From the NCBI RefSeq assembly GCF_001661265.1, contig NW_017567016.1, positions 1 through 64,000 on the forward strand: a stretch of 64,000 bases of DNA. Direction: 5' to 3'. This DNA is from Saitoella complicata NRRL Y-17804 (lineage: Eukaryota > Ascomycota > Saitoellomycetes > Saitoellales > Saitoellaceae). Made by a program: the position numbers and the translations under genes. Of the stretch, positions 20,834-31,141 are shown piece after piece (positions within the stretch are counted from its first letter, which is position 1; every line of letters starts with the position of its first letter). Below the pieces are notes generated by a model that made no database searches, was not told the origin of the DNA, and saw nothing but the letters and a program-made list of their open reading frames with translations.

Positions 20834-22358
20834 TTAGTACCACCTCTGCTGGGAGCCAGGCGCGGGTGGACCGGGCTGCCCAGGCTGCTGCTGTCCCCGA
20901 CTCTGACTCCTCAACAGACGATCACTGCCTGACGACTGCTGAAGACCAATCTGCGGCTGCTGGGTAGTCTGGATACCCTCCGGAACGTTGCTCGAAATCT
21001 TCCTTCTGGGAGGGTTGACGACGCCAGCGCTGGAAACACCAGTCCCTGGGGTAGCCTGAGCAGAGGCATTAGCGGCAGAAGCGCGAGTGGTACGCTTGGG
21101 CGGCTCGCCGTAGCCCTGGTCCATGGCCATACCGTTGCCGGGAGCACCAGGGGAGACGACCGGCGCCTGCTGAATCTGAGGCAACTGCTGTCCGGGTTGC
21201 TGCTGACCCTGGTCACCCTGCGGCCCATCGTAACCGGGCTGTCCGGGCTGTTGCTTAGAGTACTTGAAGATCGTCCAGTCGAAGACGTAGTCGTACTGGA
21301 AGCCCTCTCTCACGAACAAGTCCCTGAACAACTTACGGAGGTAAGCGTAGTCGGGCTTGTCGTCGAAACGCAGGGAACGAGTGTAGTTCAAGTAGATACC
21401 GAACTCTCCAGGGAAGCCGCGGCACAAATGCTCCGTAGGGGTGGTCATCTTCTTCTCCATGATACGGTCGTACTTCTGCTTCTTGGTGGCAGCCTTGAGA
21501 CCCTGCCAGGGGAGGGACCCACGGCAGAAGTACATCATCACGTAACCCAAGGACTCCATATCATCACGACGGGACTGCTCGACACCAAGATGAGTGTTGA
21601 TGGAGGCGTAACGAGCGGTTCCGGTGAGGTTCTTGTTCTCGCGGTAAGGGATGTGTAGGTGAGTCTTGGGGTCGCGGTACTTCTTGGCAAGACCAAAGTC
21701 AATGACATTCACTTGGTTGCCACGCTTACCGATGCCCATAAGGAAGTTGTCGGGCTTGATATCACGGTGGATGAACGACTTGGCGTGGATGTACTCGATG
21801 CGGGAGATCTGTCCAACTGGTTAGGAATCACACAAGCTATTCTGGCACCAGTGGGACTTACCAACTGATCAGCCAACAACAACACCGTCTTCAACGAGAA
21901 CTTCCGGTTACAGAAGTTAAATAGGTCCTCCAAACTAGGACCCAGCAAATCCAAGACCATAGCATTGTAATCACACTCAACTCCGAACCAACGCACGAAA
22001 GGGATACCAACACCACCCTGGAGAGCCTTGTAGACGCGAGCCTCATACTCCAACTGCGGGTGCTTGGCCTTGACGGACTCGAGCTTGATAGCGATTTCCT
22101 CACCGGAGATGATATTGGTGCCGAGGTAAATGTCACCGAAAGAACCGGAACCGATTTTACGGCCGATGCGATATTTGTTGCCTATGAGAGGTTCTTAGCA
22201 CACTGCCATTGATACCGGGAACAAGGTATAGGGGTATATGCTGTCATCTCGGGATGATTGCGTAACGTCATATGCCGACGACAATAACCCCCAACGCGCC
22301 ATCCCAACAGCATACACCCTTCCAAAAGTAACTTACCTACGCGAAGATCCATGGCCAT
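20834..22358 (-). CDS. HRR25: Casein kinase 1, Hrr25/CK1-delta type
   Basis: Ser/Thr kinase acting in DNA repair, vesicle traffic, autophagy and ribosome maturation. Exons are 22358..22337, 22181..21862 and 21808..20834 (438 residues). The introns are 155 and 53 bp, both with GTAAGT donors. The N-terminus [18 protein letters not shown] leads into the glycine loop [11 protein letters not shown]. The catalytic loop is [14 protein letters not shown]. The activation segment has [12 protein letters not shown] (DFG), and the CK1 signature [15 protein letters not shown] replaces APE. The C-terminal third is Gln/Pro-rich low complexity, as in Hrr25. It converges on the RING ligase gene. Confidence 0.95.
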
Positions 22359-23072
22359 CTCAATTGCAATTGCTTATTGTCGATAAACCGTGTTTTCGCT
22401 CCGTGTAGACCGTGATTCAGTTCGCGTTTCCAGTCAGGAGAAAGGATTGCGCAGTGTCGGATGGTCGGAGAGAACGAAGATCAGATAATGAGTATTCGTC
22501 GATGGAGAGGAGGGAAAGGCTCGTCGTATATGTGCAATGGACGTAGCTCTTTGTAAGGGGAGAAGGTATGGCAAGCGGGCGTTGGTGTTGATGACCCGCA
22601 GCAGGTCAAGATTTAGGGCTGCATGTCGCCTTGCCGTGGTGGAGTGACTGTGATGGAGTGATGTGAAGGTGATTGTTCTTTTATAACATTTGAAGAATAT
22701 TTGTTTAGTTGTACATTATAAGTTCGATGTGTCATCACATGTCATCGTATCACGTTTCACGATCCCGTTCCCGTTCACGTCTCATTATTCACGGTCACGG
22801 TTCACCGGTTCATTGTCGTCGCTAAGTCACTGAGTCGCCGTCGGATCCTTTCTCCTCATGCTCGTTGTTGTTGACTCTTCGTGCAGACCCTCACCTCCCT
22901 ATGCATCCCTCTCCTCTCCAGCTTATCAGATGACACGGCTTGTACTGTATTCAACCTGAACCAGGCATATGATTGCTGCTGATGATATGCTGTTGACGCC
23001 AGTTCTAGGATGGAGGTTATTGTTCAGGATAGCAAACAAGCTATGGCTATAGCTGTTAATACATTCATTCGT
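22359..23072. other. Long kinase promoter / intergenic region
   Basis: About 710 bases upstream of the kinase. The stretch 22740-22850 has many imperfect CGTTCAC/GTCAC-like words (CATCACATGTCATCGTATCACG and on), but I see no regular period and no RNA gene. Highly expressed kinases often have long fungal promoters, so this is unremarkable. Confidence 0.45.
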
Positions 23073-23378
23073 CTATCTTCCATTTGTAGCGAAGTCCTCC
23101 CATGTCCACCTCAACTTCCTCACCATGTCCGCTTTGTTCATCGGCTTCCCATTCTTAGGATAAGCAGCTCCAAGTAACCTCAGACCACCCTGGATCGTGT
23201 GGATGTTCTTTTGCTTTAACTTGCAGAGGGCGTAGTCCTTGAGGTTTTCGGAGGCTGTGCAGGACTTGAACGGGTTCTCCGTTCTCTCCGCCCTCGCTAT
23301 CTCTGCCTTCTCTGCCCTCACCAGCCTCGCCTTCTCCTTCTCCGGGTTTGGTTTCCTGCTCAAGGTCAACGCTGACAT
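23073..23378 (-). CDS. Small basic protein, unrecognised
   Basis: A 101-residue frame from the ATG at 23378. The first half is a charged Lys/Glu/Arg/Ala helix (RLVRAEKAEIARAERTE). The second half, LKDYALCKLKQKNIHTIQG to MVRKLRWTWEDF, looks like a short helical domain, perhaps SAP-like in spacing, but I cannot confirm this. It is set between the kinase promoter and AspRS. No intron or upstream exon was convincing. It could be a fragment of an older gene or a spurious frame. Confidence 0.35.
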   Translation of the reverse strand: MSALTLSRKPNPEKEKARLVRAEKAEIARAERTENPFKSCTASENLKDYALCKLKQKNIHTIQGGLRLLGAAYPKNGKPMNKADMVRKLRWTWEDFATNGR

Positions 23379-23675
23379 CAAAGTTAACAGCTACCATTGA
23401 GGAGACCCGATAAGAATGGGTCACAACCACAACCGGTTTGACAAGACCAAGATACTGAGCTATAAACTTCACACAATCATGAAACTCCCCTTTCTTGGGG
23501 CAGGGAAAGAGGTTGTAAAATGGGAAAAGATGTAGGGAGTGCACGCGCGATGTGCAGGCATGGGATGCCAGGGGCTTACATAGAGCGTTTACCCTTCGAC
23601 CTTACTCTGCCTGTACCGAGCTCCGCACAAAAGTTATAGACTTCCCGCACCTCGATCCCCCTCGAGCAGAACCAT

Positions 23676-25379
23676 ATGATGTCTGAGCAACTCGCCGAGC
23701 AGACCGCAAATCTCTCCGTCTCTGAGGCCCCCGCCGCCGTTGCTCCCTCCGCTCCCGCGACTGCCGATGCTCCTGCTGAAGGTGCTGAGCCCGTTGTCCT
23801 CGGTGAGGACGGCAAGCCCCTCTCCAAGAAGGCGTTGAAGAAGATGCAGGAGAAGGCCGAGAAGGAAAGGAAGAGGAAGGAGCAGGAGGCCAAGCAGGCC
23901 GCTGAGCGTGCCGCCAAGGAAGCCGCCGAGGACTTTGCGAAGGAGAACTACGGAAAGCAGGCTATGAACCAATCTACCAGCCGTTCCGGCACCAAGCGTG
24001 CTCAACTCGCCGAGATCAGCGGTGCGAACGACGGAGAGGAGGTCGTCATCCGTGCTCGTGTCCACACTTCCCGGTTGCAGGGTAACACCATGTGTTTCTT
24101 GTCTCTTCGTCAGCAGCAACACACCATCCAGGCCCTCGTCAAGGCCAACAAGGAGACCATCTCTAAGCCTATGATCAAGTGGACCGGCTCCATCAACCTC
24201 GAGTCCATTGTCCTCGTCCACGGTGTTGTCAAGAAGACCGCCGAGACCATCAAGTCCACCTCCATCCAGGACGCCGAAGTCCACGTTTCTAAGATCTACG
24301 TCATGTCCGAGGCCGCCCCTCAACTTCCCTTCCAGCTCGAGGATGCTCAGCGCTCTGACGAAGCTGCCGACGAGCTCGGTCTCCCCAAGGTCGGTCTCGA
24401 CACCCGTCTCAACAACCGCGTCGTCGACCTCCGCACCACCACCAACCAATCTATCTTCCGCATCTCCTCCGGCATCTGCCAACTCTTTAAAGAATATCTC
24501 CTCTCCCAGAGCTTCGTCGAGATCCACACCCCCAAGATCATCGCCGCTGCCTCTGAGGGTGGTGCTAACGTCTTCAAGATGAACTACTTCAAGGGTAACG
24601 CATACCTCGCCCAGTCTCCCCAACTCTACAAGCAGATGCTCATCGCAGCCGACTACGAGCGTGTGTTCGAGATCGCACCTGTTTTCCGTGCTGAGGACTC
24701 GAACACCCCCCGCCACATGACCGAGTTCATCGGTCTCGATTTCGAGATGGCTTTCGAGGAGCACTACCACGAAGCTGTCGACGTGATCGAGGGTCTCTTC
24801 CTTGCCATCTTCCGTGGGTTGAAGGAGCGCTTCTCCGCCGAGATCGCTACCATCCGCAAGCAATTCCCCAATGTCGAGGACTTCCTCCTCCCCGAGACCC
24901 CAGTCCGCCTTACCTTTAAGGAGGGTATCCAGCTCCTCAACGACAACGGTGTCAACGCTTCCCCCCTCGAGGACCTCTCCACCGAGCACGAAAAGACCCT
25001 CGGTGCCCTCGTCCGCGAAAAGTACAAGACCGATTTCTACATCCTTGACAAATTCCCTCTCGCCGTCCGTCCCTTCTACACTATGCCCGACCCCAACGAC
25101 CCCGAGTACTCCAATTCTTACGACGCCTTCATGCGTGGACAGGAGATCTTGTCCGGTGCTCAGCGTATCCACGACCCTGCGTACCTTGCACAGAGAATTC
25201 AGGAGATGGGTGTTGACCCCAGCACGTTGCAGGACTACATCGACGCGTTCAAGTACGGTGCGCCACCGCACGCTGGAGGAGGTATTGGATTGGAGCGTGT
25301 CATTTTCTTGTACCTCGGATTGGAGAACATTAGGAGGGCGTCTCTGTTCCCTAGGGACCCCAGGCGTTTGACTCCTTAA
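23676..25379 (+). CDS. DPS1: Cytosolic aspartyl-tRNA synthetase
   Basis: Class IIb synthetase charging tRNA-Asp in the cytosol. A Lys/Glu/Ala-rich N-terminal helix ([20 protein letters not shown], about 50-95) is the eukaryote-specific tRNA-binding extension. The OB-fold anticodon domain follows, with [19 protein letters not shown]. In the catalytic core, motif 2 is [15 protein letters not shown] and motif 3 is GGGIGLERV near the C-terminus. The length of 567 is typical. Two tandem ATG codons (23676, 23679) can both serve. Codon choice is strongly biased to C-ending codons, which marks a highly expressed gene and produces a long spurious frame on the opposite strand. Confidence 0.96.
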   Translation: MMSEQLAEQTANLSVSEAPAAVAPSAPATADAPAEGAEPVVLGEDGKPLSKKALKKMQEKAEKERKRKEQEAKQAAERAAKEAAEDFAKENYGKQAMNQSTSRSGTKRAQLAEISGANDGEEVVIRARVHTSRLQGNTMCFLSLRQQQHTIQALVKANKETISKPMIKWTGSINLESIVLVHGVVKKTAETIKSTSIQDAEVHVSKIYVMSEAAPQLPFQLEDAQRSDEAADELGLPKVGLDTRLNNRVVDLRTTTNQSIFRISSGICQLFKEYLLSQSFVEIHTPKIIAAASEGGANVFKMNYFKGNAYLAQSPQLYKQMLIAADYERVFEIAPVFRAEDSNTPRHMTEFIGLDFEMAFEEHYHEAVDVIEGLFLAIFRGLKERFSAEIATIRKQFPNVEDFLLPETPVRLTFKEGIQLLNDNGVNASPLEDLSTEHEKTLGALVREKYKTDFYILDKFPLAVRPFYTMPDPNDPEYSNSYDAFMRGQEILSGAQRIHDPAYLAQRIQEMGVDPSTLQDYIDAFKYGAPPHAGGGIGLERVIFLYLGLENIRRASLFPRDPRRLTP

Positions 25380-25704
25380 GTAGAGCGAGAAGGAAAAGGG
25401 TACGATGTAGGATTATGCAGATGATAGAAAATAATATAATAGCATTCCGCAGAGTCTCATCTGTCCTTGTTCCAGCGTGATCTTGATTTTGTACTTAGGG
25501 TTATATATCAGGTTGGCCGTCCCGCTAGTGTGGTGTAGGAATTCCCGTTTGCGGCATTCCAGTTCGCACGCTGCCGTCCCACCGCACCGACGTCACGACT
25601 ACCCTTTTCGATATTTATCTCCCACATCCCATCCTTTCTTCTTCGAACAGATTCTCATCTCTCAAACCTACCGCAGCCAGTTTTCACCAGAGGATCGACT
25701 CACG
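25380..25704. other. Intergenic, promoter of the BTB/T1 gene
   Basis: About 325 bases. The downstream frame is open back to 25477, but the N-terminal extension has no conserved sequence, so I treat it as a 5' untranslated region. Confidence 0.45.
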
Positions 25705-26478
25705 ATGTCCCAGATCGTCCACCTCGACGTCGGTGGTACCAGCTTCAAGACCACCTACGAAACACTTACCTTCCATAACGCCTCAAACTCCTTCTTCCCG
25801 CGCCTTCTACACTTCTCAACCGACGAGAACTTTGGCTCTGCCAACAGTGCGATCTTCATCGACCGCGATCCTGAGAGGTTCAAGGTGGTTCTGAACTACC
25901 TCCGCTCCGGCGAACTACAACTTCCGCCCCACTGCACAGCCTCCGCCATCGCGTCCGAAGCTGACTTCTTTGCCATCGACGGTCTCAAGAAAGAGGCAAC
26001 GGCGCTTGCCTCACCGATTGGTTCTGCTGGGGCCTCAGATGTGGTCGATTTCGCGACCCTCCATCAGCAAGAGTTATGGATCATTCAGACGAGGGAAGAC
26101 ACCCCTCACAACTACATTGAAAGAAAATGCCTCCTCCGCCACCCTGTCTTCCCCTCCCACTCGCTCTTCACGATTTCTCCCACCACTGGTTTCTCTTGGG
26201 TCAACTCAGAGTACGTCTACTACCACATCAAAGACTCCATCAACTGGGCCGACTCAAAAGACTGGCACAGCACCCGGCCCGATGTCTTTCACTACGAGGG
26301 CTTGAGTGCGGTTGATGAGGAGGGGTGGTGCTGGCATTGGCAGGGAGGGCAAAAGTTGGGGTTGAGGTATGAGGGTGAGGAGAATTTGAATATTAGGGTT
26401 GCTGTTATGCAGAGAGGGAAGAGGATGCCGCATTTGACGACGGGGATGGATGCTCCTCCCAGGCCGCTTGAGTTCTAG
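25705..26478 (+). CDS. BTB/POZ T1-domain (KCTD-like) protein
   Basis: The N-terminal 95 residues form a potassium-channel-tetramerisation type BTB: IVHLDVGGTSFKTTYETL, then FIDRDPERFKVVLNYLRSGE and LKKEA. KCTD proteins usually oligomerise and act as adaptors for cullin-3 ligases. The remaining 160 residues, with ISPTTGFSWVNSEYVYYHIK and WCWHWQGGQKLGL, form a beta-rich domain I do not recognise. The start at 25705 puts the BTB at the very N-terminus (257 residues). No membrane segment is seen, so it is not a channel. It is convergent with the MFS transporter. Confidence 0.85.
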   Translation: MSQIVHLDVGGTSFKTTYETLTFHNASNSFFPRLLHFSTDENFGSANSAIFIDRDPERFKVVLNYLRSGELQLPPHCTASAIASEADFFAIDGLKKEATALASPIGSAGASDVVDFATLHQQELWIIQTREDTPHNYIERKCLLRHPVFPSHSLFTISPTTGFSWVNSEYVYYHIKDSINWADSKDWHSTRPDVFHYEGLSAVDEEGWCWHWQGGQKLGLRYEGEENLNIRVAVMQRGKRMPHLTTGMDAPPRPLEF

Positions 26479-26632
26479 GTCGTTACCATTTTGATATGAA
26501 ATTGCTGTATATAGGCTGTGGGAAGCAGTTCCCAAGAATAGAGAGTTAGCCATCAATAGCGTGATTCTCTTATGGATGTCTAAGTGACAGATGCGGATGC
26601 GAAGCATATGAAGCACATGTCACCATCCCCTC

Positions 26633-28204
26633 TTAAAGTCTTTTCACCCCTCTCGCCCCCCAACCCCCCTTAAACCCCTCCACAACCTCCTCAACCCCCC
26701 TCCCCGTAGTTTCCGGCATCGTTCCTCCCAAAACCACCCCAACCACCATCAACCCTCCTGCAAACACCAACAAACTCCAATTACCCATCCCATTCTGCAT
26801 ATCAGCAAACGCGTACGTGAGAACGAAGTTGAACGTCCAGTTGACTGTTGCGGCAAAAGATGACGCAGAGCCAATAGCTGTTGCAGGGAAGAGCTCGGAG
26901 GTAATGAGCCAGGGGATTGGACCGAGGCCGAGTGCGTAGAAACAGATGGCGATGAGAAGAAGGACCGTTGCTGCAGCGTTCTTGTTCAGTTGTGCAAACA
27001 TGACAACCAGCCCTATCGACACTGCCATGCCCGTCACAGAAATCAAGAAAAAGCGTCTCCTCCCAACCCGATTCATCTGTGTTGAGGACACGACAATGCC
27101 CATATTGTTACACCCCGTCAATGCAACAGCTAACCACATCGCTGTCGAGGGCGCCATGAAGCGCGAGAATAGTTGCGCGGCATACCCAACGATCGGGTTA
27201 ATCCCCGATAATTGCTGAGCAAGGTGAATCATTCCCGCCAAAAACAACGGTTTCCGCAGCACCGGCGAACGCATGATACCCATCAACGACAGCGTCTTGC
27301 TGTCCTCCCGCCCAGACTGTTCAGCTTCGATACCGCGGATAATGGCTTGTAACTCCCCCTCCACACCCACTGGATCCGATCCTCGCAGCCGCATCAATGC
27401 TCTCCTCGCTTCCTCCCTCTTCCCACTCATGACTAGATACCTGGGTCCCTCCGGACACCACAAAAACCCCACACTCATCACCCCCGCCCATACCCCCGTC
27501 AAACCACACAACACCCTCCACCCCGGCCTAAAATTCAGCACAATACTCAACAACTGCGCAACAAGCACTCCCGTACTAAGCTGGAATCCAAACGAACACC
27601 CCAACGCACCACGCCATTTGGGTGGTGATATCTCGGCGACGTAGGTTGGTACGATACTTGATTGTGCGCCGGCGGCAATACCGGCGATGAAGCGGCCGAG
27701 GGTGAGGACGGCAGGGTGCGGGGCTATGGAGAGGAGGAGCGCGGCGATGACGAAGAGGGCGTTGCATATGTGGCATGCCTGTATTCGGCCCATTCGCCCC
27801 ATGAACAGACTCGCGACGATACCACCGAATAACCCGCCCAATGCGAAAGATGCATTGAAGAATGCCCACACGTCCGTGTTCATGTTTAAACAACTCGATA
27901 AGGTGTGTGAAGAGTTAGGATCCGAGGCTGAACAGCGCATAACGTCCATCACAATCGATGTACTCCCGGCGTGCCAACCATATTGGAAACTCCCGATCGA
28001 GGCGACGAGGCAGGTGAAAGCTAGGGCGGAAGTGAATGGTTGGTCCGCTTCGGGAGCCAGAGCTTGTTCCGCATCGACCACCTCGAATGATATTCGACCC
28101 TTCTCCTCATCTAGCCGTCCTTTGACATCTGCCGTTGTTGCAACTGTGTCGACGTCCTTCATGTCGCGGCTATACTGATCCGCCGTCGACGTTGTCCCGT
28201 CCAT
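26633..28204 (-). CDS. MFS sugar transporter
   Basis: Twelve-helix member of the sugar-porter family, 523 residues, intronless. Signatures include GRFIAGIAAGAQSSIVPTYV with AEISPPKWRGALG in the first half, a QQLSGINPIVGYAAQLFS motif in helix 7, and GLGPIPWLITSELFP with a PETTGRGVEE end in place of the classic PETKG. The long luminal loop after helix 1 has several cysteines (CSASDP, SSCLN), as in GLUT-like carriers and the vacuolar yeast YBR241C group. The exact sugar and membrane are unknown. Divergent from the SelK-like gene across about 205 bp. Confidence 0.9.
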   Translation of the reverse strand: MDGTTSTADQYSRDMKDVDTVATTADVKGRLDEEKGRISFEVVDAEQALAPEADQPFTSALAFTCLVASIGSFQYGWHAGSTSIVMDVMRCSASDPNSSHTLSSCLNMNTDVWAFFNASFALGGLFGGIVASLFMGRMGRIQACHICNALFVIAALLLSIAPHPAVLTLGRFIAGIAAGAQSSIVPTYVAEISPPKWRGALGCSFGFQLSTGVLVAQLLSIVLNFRPGWRVLCGLTGVWAGVMSVGFLWCPEGPRYLVMSGKREEARRALMRLRGSDPVGVEGELQAIIRGIEAEQSGREDSKTLSLMGIMRSPVLRKPLFLAGMIHLAQQLSGINPIVGYAAQLFSRFMAPSTAMWLAVALTGCNNMGIVVSSTQMNRVGRRRFFLISVTGMAVSIGLVVMFAQLNKNAAATVLLLIAICFYALGLGPIPWLITSELFPATAIGSASSFAATVNWTFNFVLTYAFADMQNGMGNWSLLVFAGGLMVVGVVLGGTMPETTGRGVEEVVEGFKGGWGARGVKRL

Positions 28205-28409
28205 TGTAATGCCATCTGTTGTAATGTTCGACGGTATTTCGAGGAGGTTATCGAGTGGACTTACCCGAGGACTTACCCGAGCGCCGAAGGATTAAGGTTC
28301 GCGAAGTGTGGGGAAGATGAGGCCGTGCACGCCGGACAATCCCATACACCACCAACCACCAACCACCAACCACCACTCGATTCATAGGTTGTTCCCGACA
28401 ACATTGAGA

Positions 28410-28784
28410 ATGTCCTCAAAGACCACCCCAACACAACCAACCTACATCTCCTCCTCCGGCTCCCTCACCACCACAAAACCCCTCCACAAACGCATCTATG
28501 GCGTCATCTGTGCGATCCTATCGTTCGTGTACTTGTATTTCCGTTCACTCTTCTCGGTAGACATCCTTTGTGTACCTAGTAGCCATAGGCGATGATACTG
28601 ATTGGTGGGTGTACAGCTTAATCCACAGTCTACGGCCGCTGGGTCGCGGTCGAGGGGCGGGACGGTTGGTGGATGGAGTTCGGGGAGGAGTATGAACGGC
28701 GGGAGTGGCAGCGGAAGGAGAATTGGGAGGGTTGATGATGTACGTGGGCCGGAGTATGGGAGTGGTGGGTGTCCGCCTCGATGA
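28410..28784 (+). CDS. Selenoprotein K-like ER membrane protein, Cys form
   Basis: Exons are 28410..28556 and 28617..28784, giving 104 residues; the 60-bp intron has ACTGAT and a GTACAG acceptor but a weak donor GTAGAC. The N-terminus TYISSSGSLTTTK precedes one membrane span, YGVICAILSFVYLYFRSLFS. The tail is Gly/Ser/Arg-rich and ends RRIGRVDDVRGPEYGSGGCP. Animal SelK has the same plan: a YISNGQV start, one span, then RRMGRINHLRGP and a GGU terminus. Here the Sec site is an ordinary TGT cysteine. SelK family proteins bind Derlin/p97 in ER-associated degradation and support DHHC6 palmitoylation. Assignment rests on the tail motif and layout. Confidence 0.75.
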
Positions 28785-28901
28785 GGAAGCATTTACAACT
28801 GATGAAGCAATGAACATGAACATGTACCGTATACTTGCACGTGATACACCACAACTCGAACTCTCTTTGCCTGCCTAAGGTATCGCGTCCACCCCTAACC
28901 C

Positions 28902-30146
28902 TTACTTCCCCTTCCCCTTCACTTTCACCTCAACCAACTTCCCCTTCTCCCTGAGAACCCCACTCAACACCCCCAACCCAACCCCAAGCACCTCCTCAGC
29001 CCTAACCCCCCTCACCCCCATCCCCGGCACAGGATCAACCCACAAATCAAACAACTCCCCACAATCATCCCCACTCAACCCCAACTCCGGATCCGCATCG
29101 ACAGCAGCCTCAACCCCGCCCATCCCACCAAACACGAGTAACAAATGTTCGAATTGTTTGTCTGCAAGTTTCTCCGAGGAGGGGGAGATTGAGGAGAGAG
29201 GTGTAGTGCTGGACGAGACGGAGGAGAATCCGATGGTGAGGTCATACCCATCCGCAAACGCAGATTCGGTGAATACGCCCGAGATGGAAGTAGCCATACG
29301 TACTCCATACCCCCAATACAACCCCATTTTCTCGCGTGGCGCGGAGGGTGGAACGACATCTGCCTCGATATACTGTTTATCCCGCCCGCCCTTGACACGC
29401 TTCATCTGTAACGTCACCCGCACCCCCGGTTTGATTTTCCGCCCAATCACGACTTTGCGGCGAAGACCTGCGTCGACCAATGTTCCCCCGTTTTGGGGAG
29501 CGGGAAATTCGACAGAGGGCTCGATTGTGAGGCCTTCGCGGTAGGGTGAATCTTCCTCGAGACGGAGGTGGTGCGGCATCTCCAACGCTGGCAACAACCC
29601 CGCGAATCGAAGTGCGTGGTCCATCGGAAAGAGGAGTTTGCGCATATACGATGGCGTCTCCAACCACTGCAACATCCTCGCCAAGAAAACCCCAGGAGTC
29701 TCTCTACCTCCCTGACCCTCTCTCTCGTGATCGATATTAGTGTCGTCGAAAGCGAGGTTCGTGGACCCAGGGTTCTCGTCATAGATAATGACCTCATCGA
29801 CATTATGGATGGCCAACGTCCTGGCGACATATCCTGCGATCATGGTTTTCAATTCGGGGGTTTGGGCGGAAGCGACGAGACTCGATGGGAGCGCGACGGA
29901 GACGGTGTATTTTCGGGGAGGACCGGGTTTGAAGGGACCTCTGTTACCGAATTTTTCGTTACCGGGGGCGCGGCGTTCTTGGCCGCCGCTGTGGTTGTAG
30001 TTGTGGTTGTGGGGACGGCCGTCGCGGGGACCGTTGTTGAAGTGGGGCCGGTCGCGGGGGCCGTCGCGATCATAGCCTGGGCCTAGGGGGCCTTTGTTCT
30101 CGAAGGTGCGTTTGCGTTTTTTGTTTTCTGCCCAGTTGTCTGCCAT
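28902..30146 (-). CDS. SPOUT-fold methyltransferase (SPOUT1/C9orf114 family)
   Basis: Putative SAM-dependent RNA methyltransferase with a trefoil-knot fold; the family includes human SPOUT1 and yeast Upa1/Upa2. The basic Arg/Gly/His-rich N-terminus (residues 1-80) is followed by KYTVSVALPSSLV, then VDEVIIYDEN and LLFPMDHALRFAGLLPALEM, all typical of the domain. An OB-like insertion (YREGLTIEP to IEADVV) follows, and the C-terminal knot has FEHLLLVFGGMGGVE. I chose the ATG at 30146 (414 residues) because sequence further upstream lacks the family pattern and runs into the opposing gene's promoter. Head to head with the tRNA methyltransferase gene, 170 bp apart. Confidence 0.85.
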   Translation of the reverse strand: MADNWAENKKRKRTFENKGPLGPGYDRDGPRDRPHFNNGPRDGRPHNHNYNHSGGQERRAPGNEKFGNRGPFKPGPPRKYTVSVALPSSLVASAQTPELKTMIAGYVARTLAIHNVDEVIIYDENPGSTNLAFDDTNIDHEREGQGGRETPGVFLARMLQWLETPSYMRKLLFPMDHALRFAGLLPALEMPHHLRLEEDSPYREGLTIEPSVEFPAPQNGGTLVDAGLRRKVVIGRKIKPGVRVTLQMKRVKGGRDKQYIEADVVPPSAPREKMGLYWGYGVRMATSISGVFTESAFADGYDLTIGFSSVSSSTTPLSSISPSSEKLADKQFEHLLLVFGGMGGVEAAVDADPELGLSGDDCGELFDLWVDPVPGMGVRGVRAEEVLGVGLGVLSGVLREKGKLVEVKVKGKGK

Positions 30147-30164
30147 GGCTGTGTATGGATCAAG

Positions 30165-30188
30165 AAGGAGGAGGAGGAGGAGGAGGAG
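30165..30188 (+). repeat. (AGG)n microsatellite
   Basis: About eight AGG triplets lie in the 170-bp shared promoter of the SPOUT and tRNA m3C methyltransferase genes. Purine-strand asymmetry like this is common in fungal promoters and may vary in length. Confidence 0.8.
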
Positions 30189-30316
30189 TTTGGGGGAAAA
30201 AGTTGCTGCGCCACGACCGCCCACTTCTAAAAATACACCAGAGTCGCAAACCTTATTTTGTCGGCCCTCGAACCCCCCATACCCTCCCTCTTCGATTTCG
30301 ATCTCCTGTAACAGCA

Positions 30317-31141
30317 ATGTCATCAGACGCACGACCACCAAACTCCACACCTGCGACCGAAACACCTGATCATGAACAACAGGCGACAGAGCTGGACGCC
30401 CTCGCACCCCCCCTAAAACCCTTCTGGATCTCCAAATACAAATCCGAAGCCGCAAAACATTGGGATCTATTCTACAAACGCAACACTACAAACTTCTTCC
30501 GCGACCGTCACTGGCTCGACCGCGAATTCTCCTCTATTCTCTCCTCGGGGCCCATCGTCGCGCTCGAGGTAGGTTGTGGAGTTGGGAATATGGCATTTCC
30601 GGCTTTGGAGAGGAATCCGGAATTGACGATGTGGTGTTGTGATTTCTCGCGGAGGGCGGTGGAGTTCGTGAAGGCGAATCCGGGGTATGAGGGGGGGCAG
30701 GGGAGGTGTCGGGCGTTTGTTTGTGATATTGCGCGGGAGGCGTTGGTGGAGCATATTCCACCACAGAGCATCGATGTGCTGAGTTGTATTTTTGTGTTGT
30801 CTGCTATACCGCCAGAACTGCATGTGGAAACCCTCAAGAACTTGGCGAGCGTGATGAAGCCGAACGGGACCCTTATCTTTCGGGATTATGCCACAAACGA
30901 CCTCGCCCAACTCCGCTTCCTCTCCCAGAAAGAAATCCCGAAACTCGACTCGAACCTTTATGTTAGGGGGGACTCGACGATGTCTTACTTTTTCGAGGAG
31001 GAGTATCTGAGGGGCGCGATGAAAGAGTGTGGGGAATTTGTGGAGGAAGTGTTGGAGAGGAAGGGGATCGAGGTGGAGAATCGGAAGAGGGAGTTGGTTA
31101 TGGAGAGGAGTTTTTTGCAGGGGGTTTGGAGGAGGAAGTAG
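30317..31141 (+). CDS. tRNA N3-methylcytidine methyltransferase (Trm140/METTL2/6 family)
   Basis: Class I SAM-dependent methyltransferase, 274 residues from the ATG at 30317. The family start WDLFYKRNTTNFFRDRHWL is the hallmark of Trm140/Trm141 and METTL2/6/8. Motif I is ALEVGCGVGN near 82-90. Later CDFSRRAVEFVK, CIFVLSAIPPE and LKPNGTLIFRDY-like elements appear (here MKPNGTLIFRDYATND). The enzyme makes m3C32 in the anticodon loop of Thr/Ser-type tRNAs. No actin-binding N-terminal fusion as in yeast Abp140 is present. Divergent from the SPOUT gene. Confidence 0.9.
   Translation: MSSDARPPNSTPATETPDHEQQATELDALAPPLKPFWISKYKSEAAKHWDLFYKRNTTNFFRDRHWLDREFSSILSSGPIVALEVGCGVGNMAFPALERNPELTMWCCDFSRRAVEFVKANPGYEGGQGRCRAFVCDIAREALVEHIPPQSIDVLSCIFVLSAIPPELHVETLKNLASVMKPNGTLIFRDYATNDLAQLRFLSQKEIPKLDSNLYVRGDSTMSYFFEEEYLRGAMKECGEFVEEVLERKGIEVENRKRELVMERSFLQGVWRRK

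Noticed and set aside
23634-25271. A 545-codon open frame on the minus strand, across the whole AspRS gene
   Set aside because: It is antisense to a clear, full-length AspRS. The Leu/Glu/Gly/Val-rich translation follows from the C-ending codon bias of the real gene. No domain is visible.
28782-28784. TGA at the end of the SelK-like gene as a selenocysteine codon
   Set aside because: The Sec position is already filled by TGT. TGA follows as a normal stop after CPPR, and fungi generally lack the Sec machinery.
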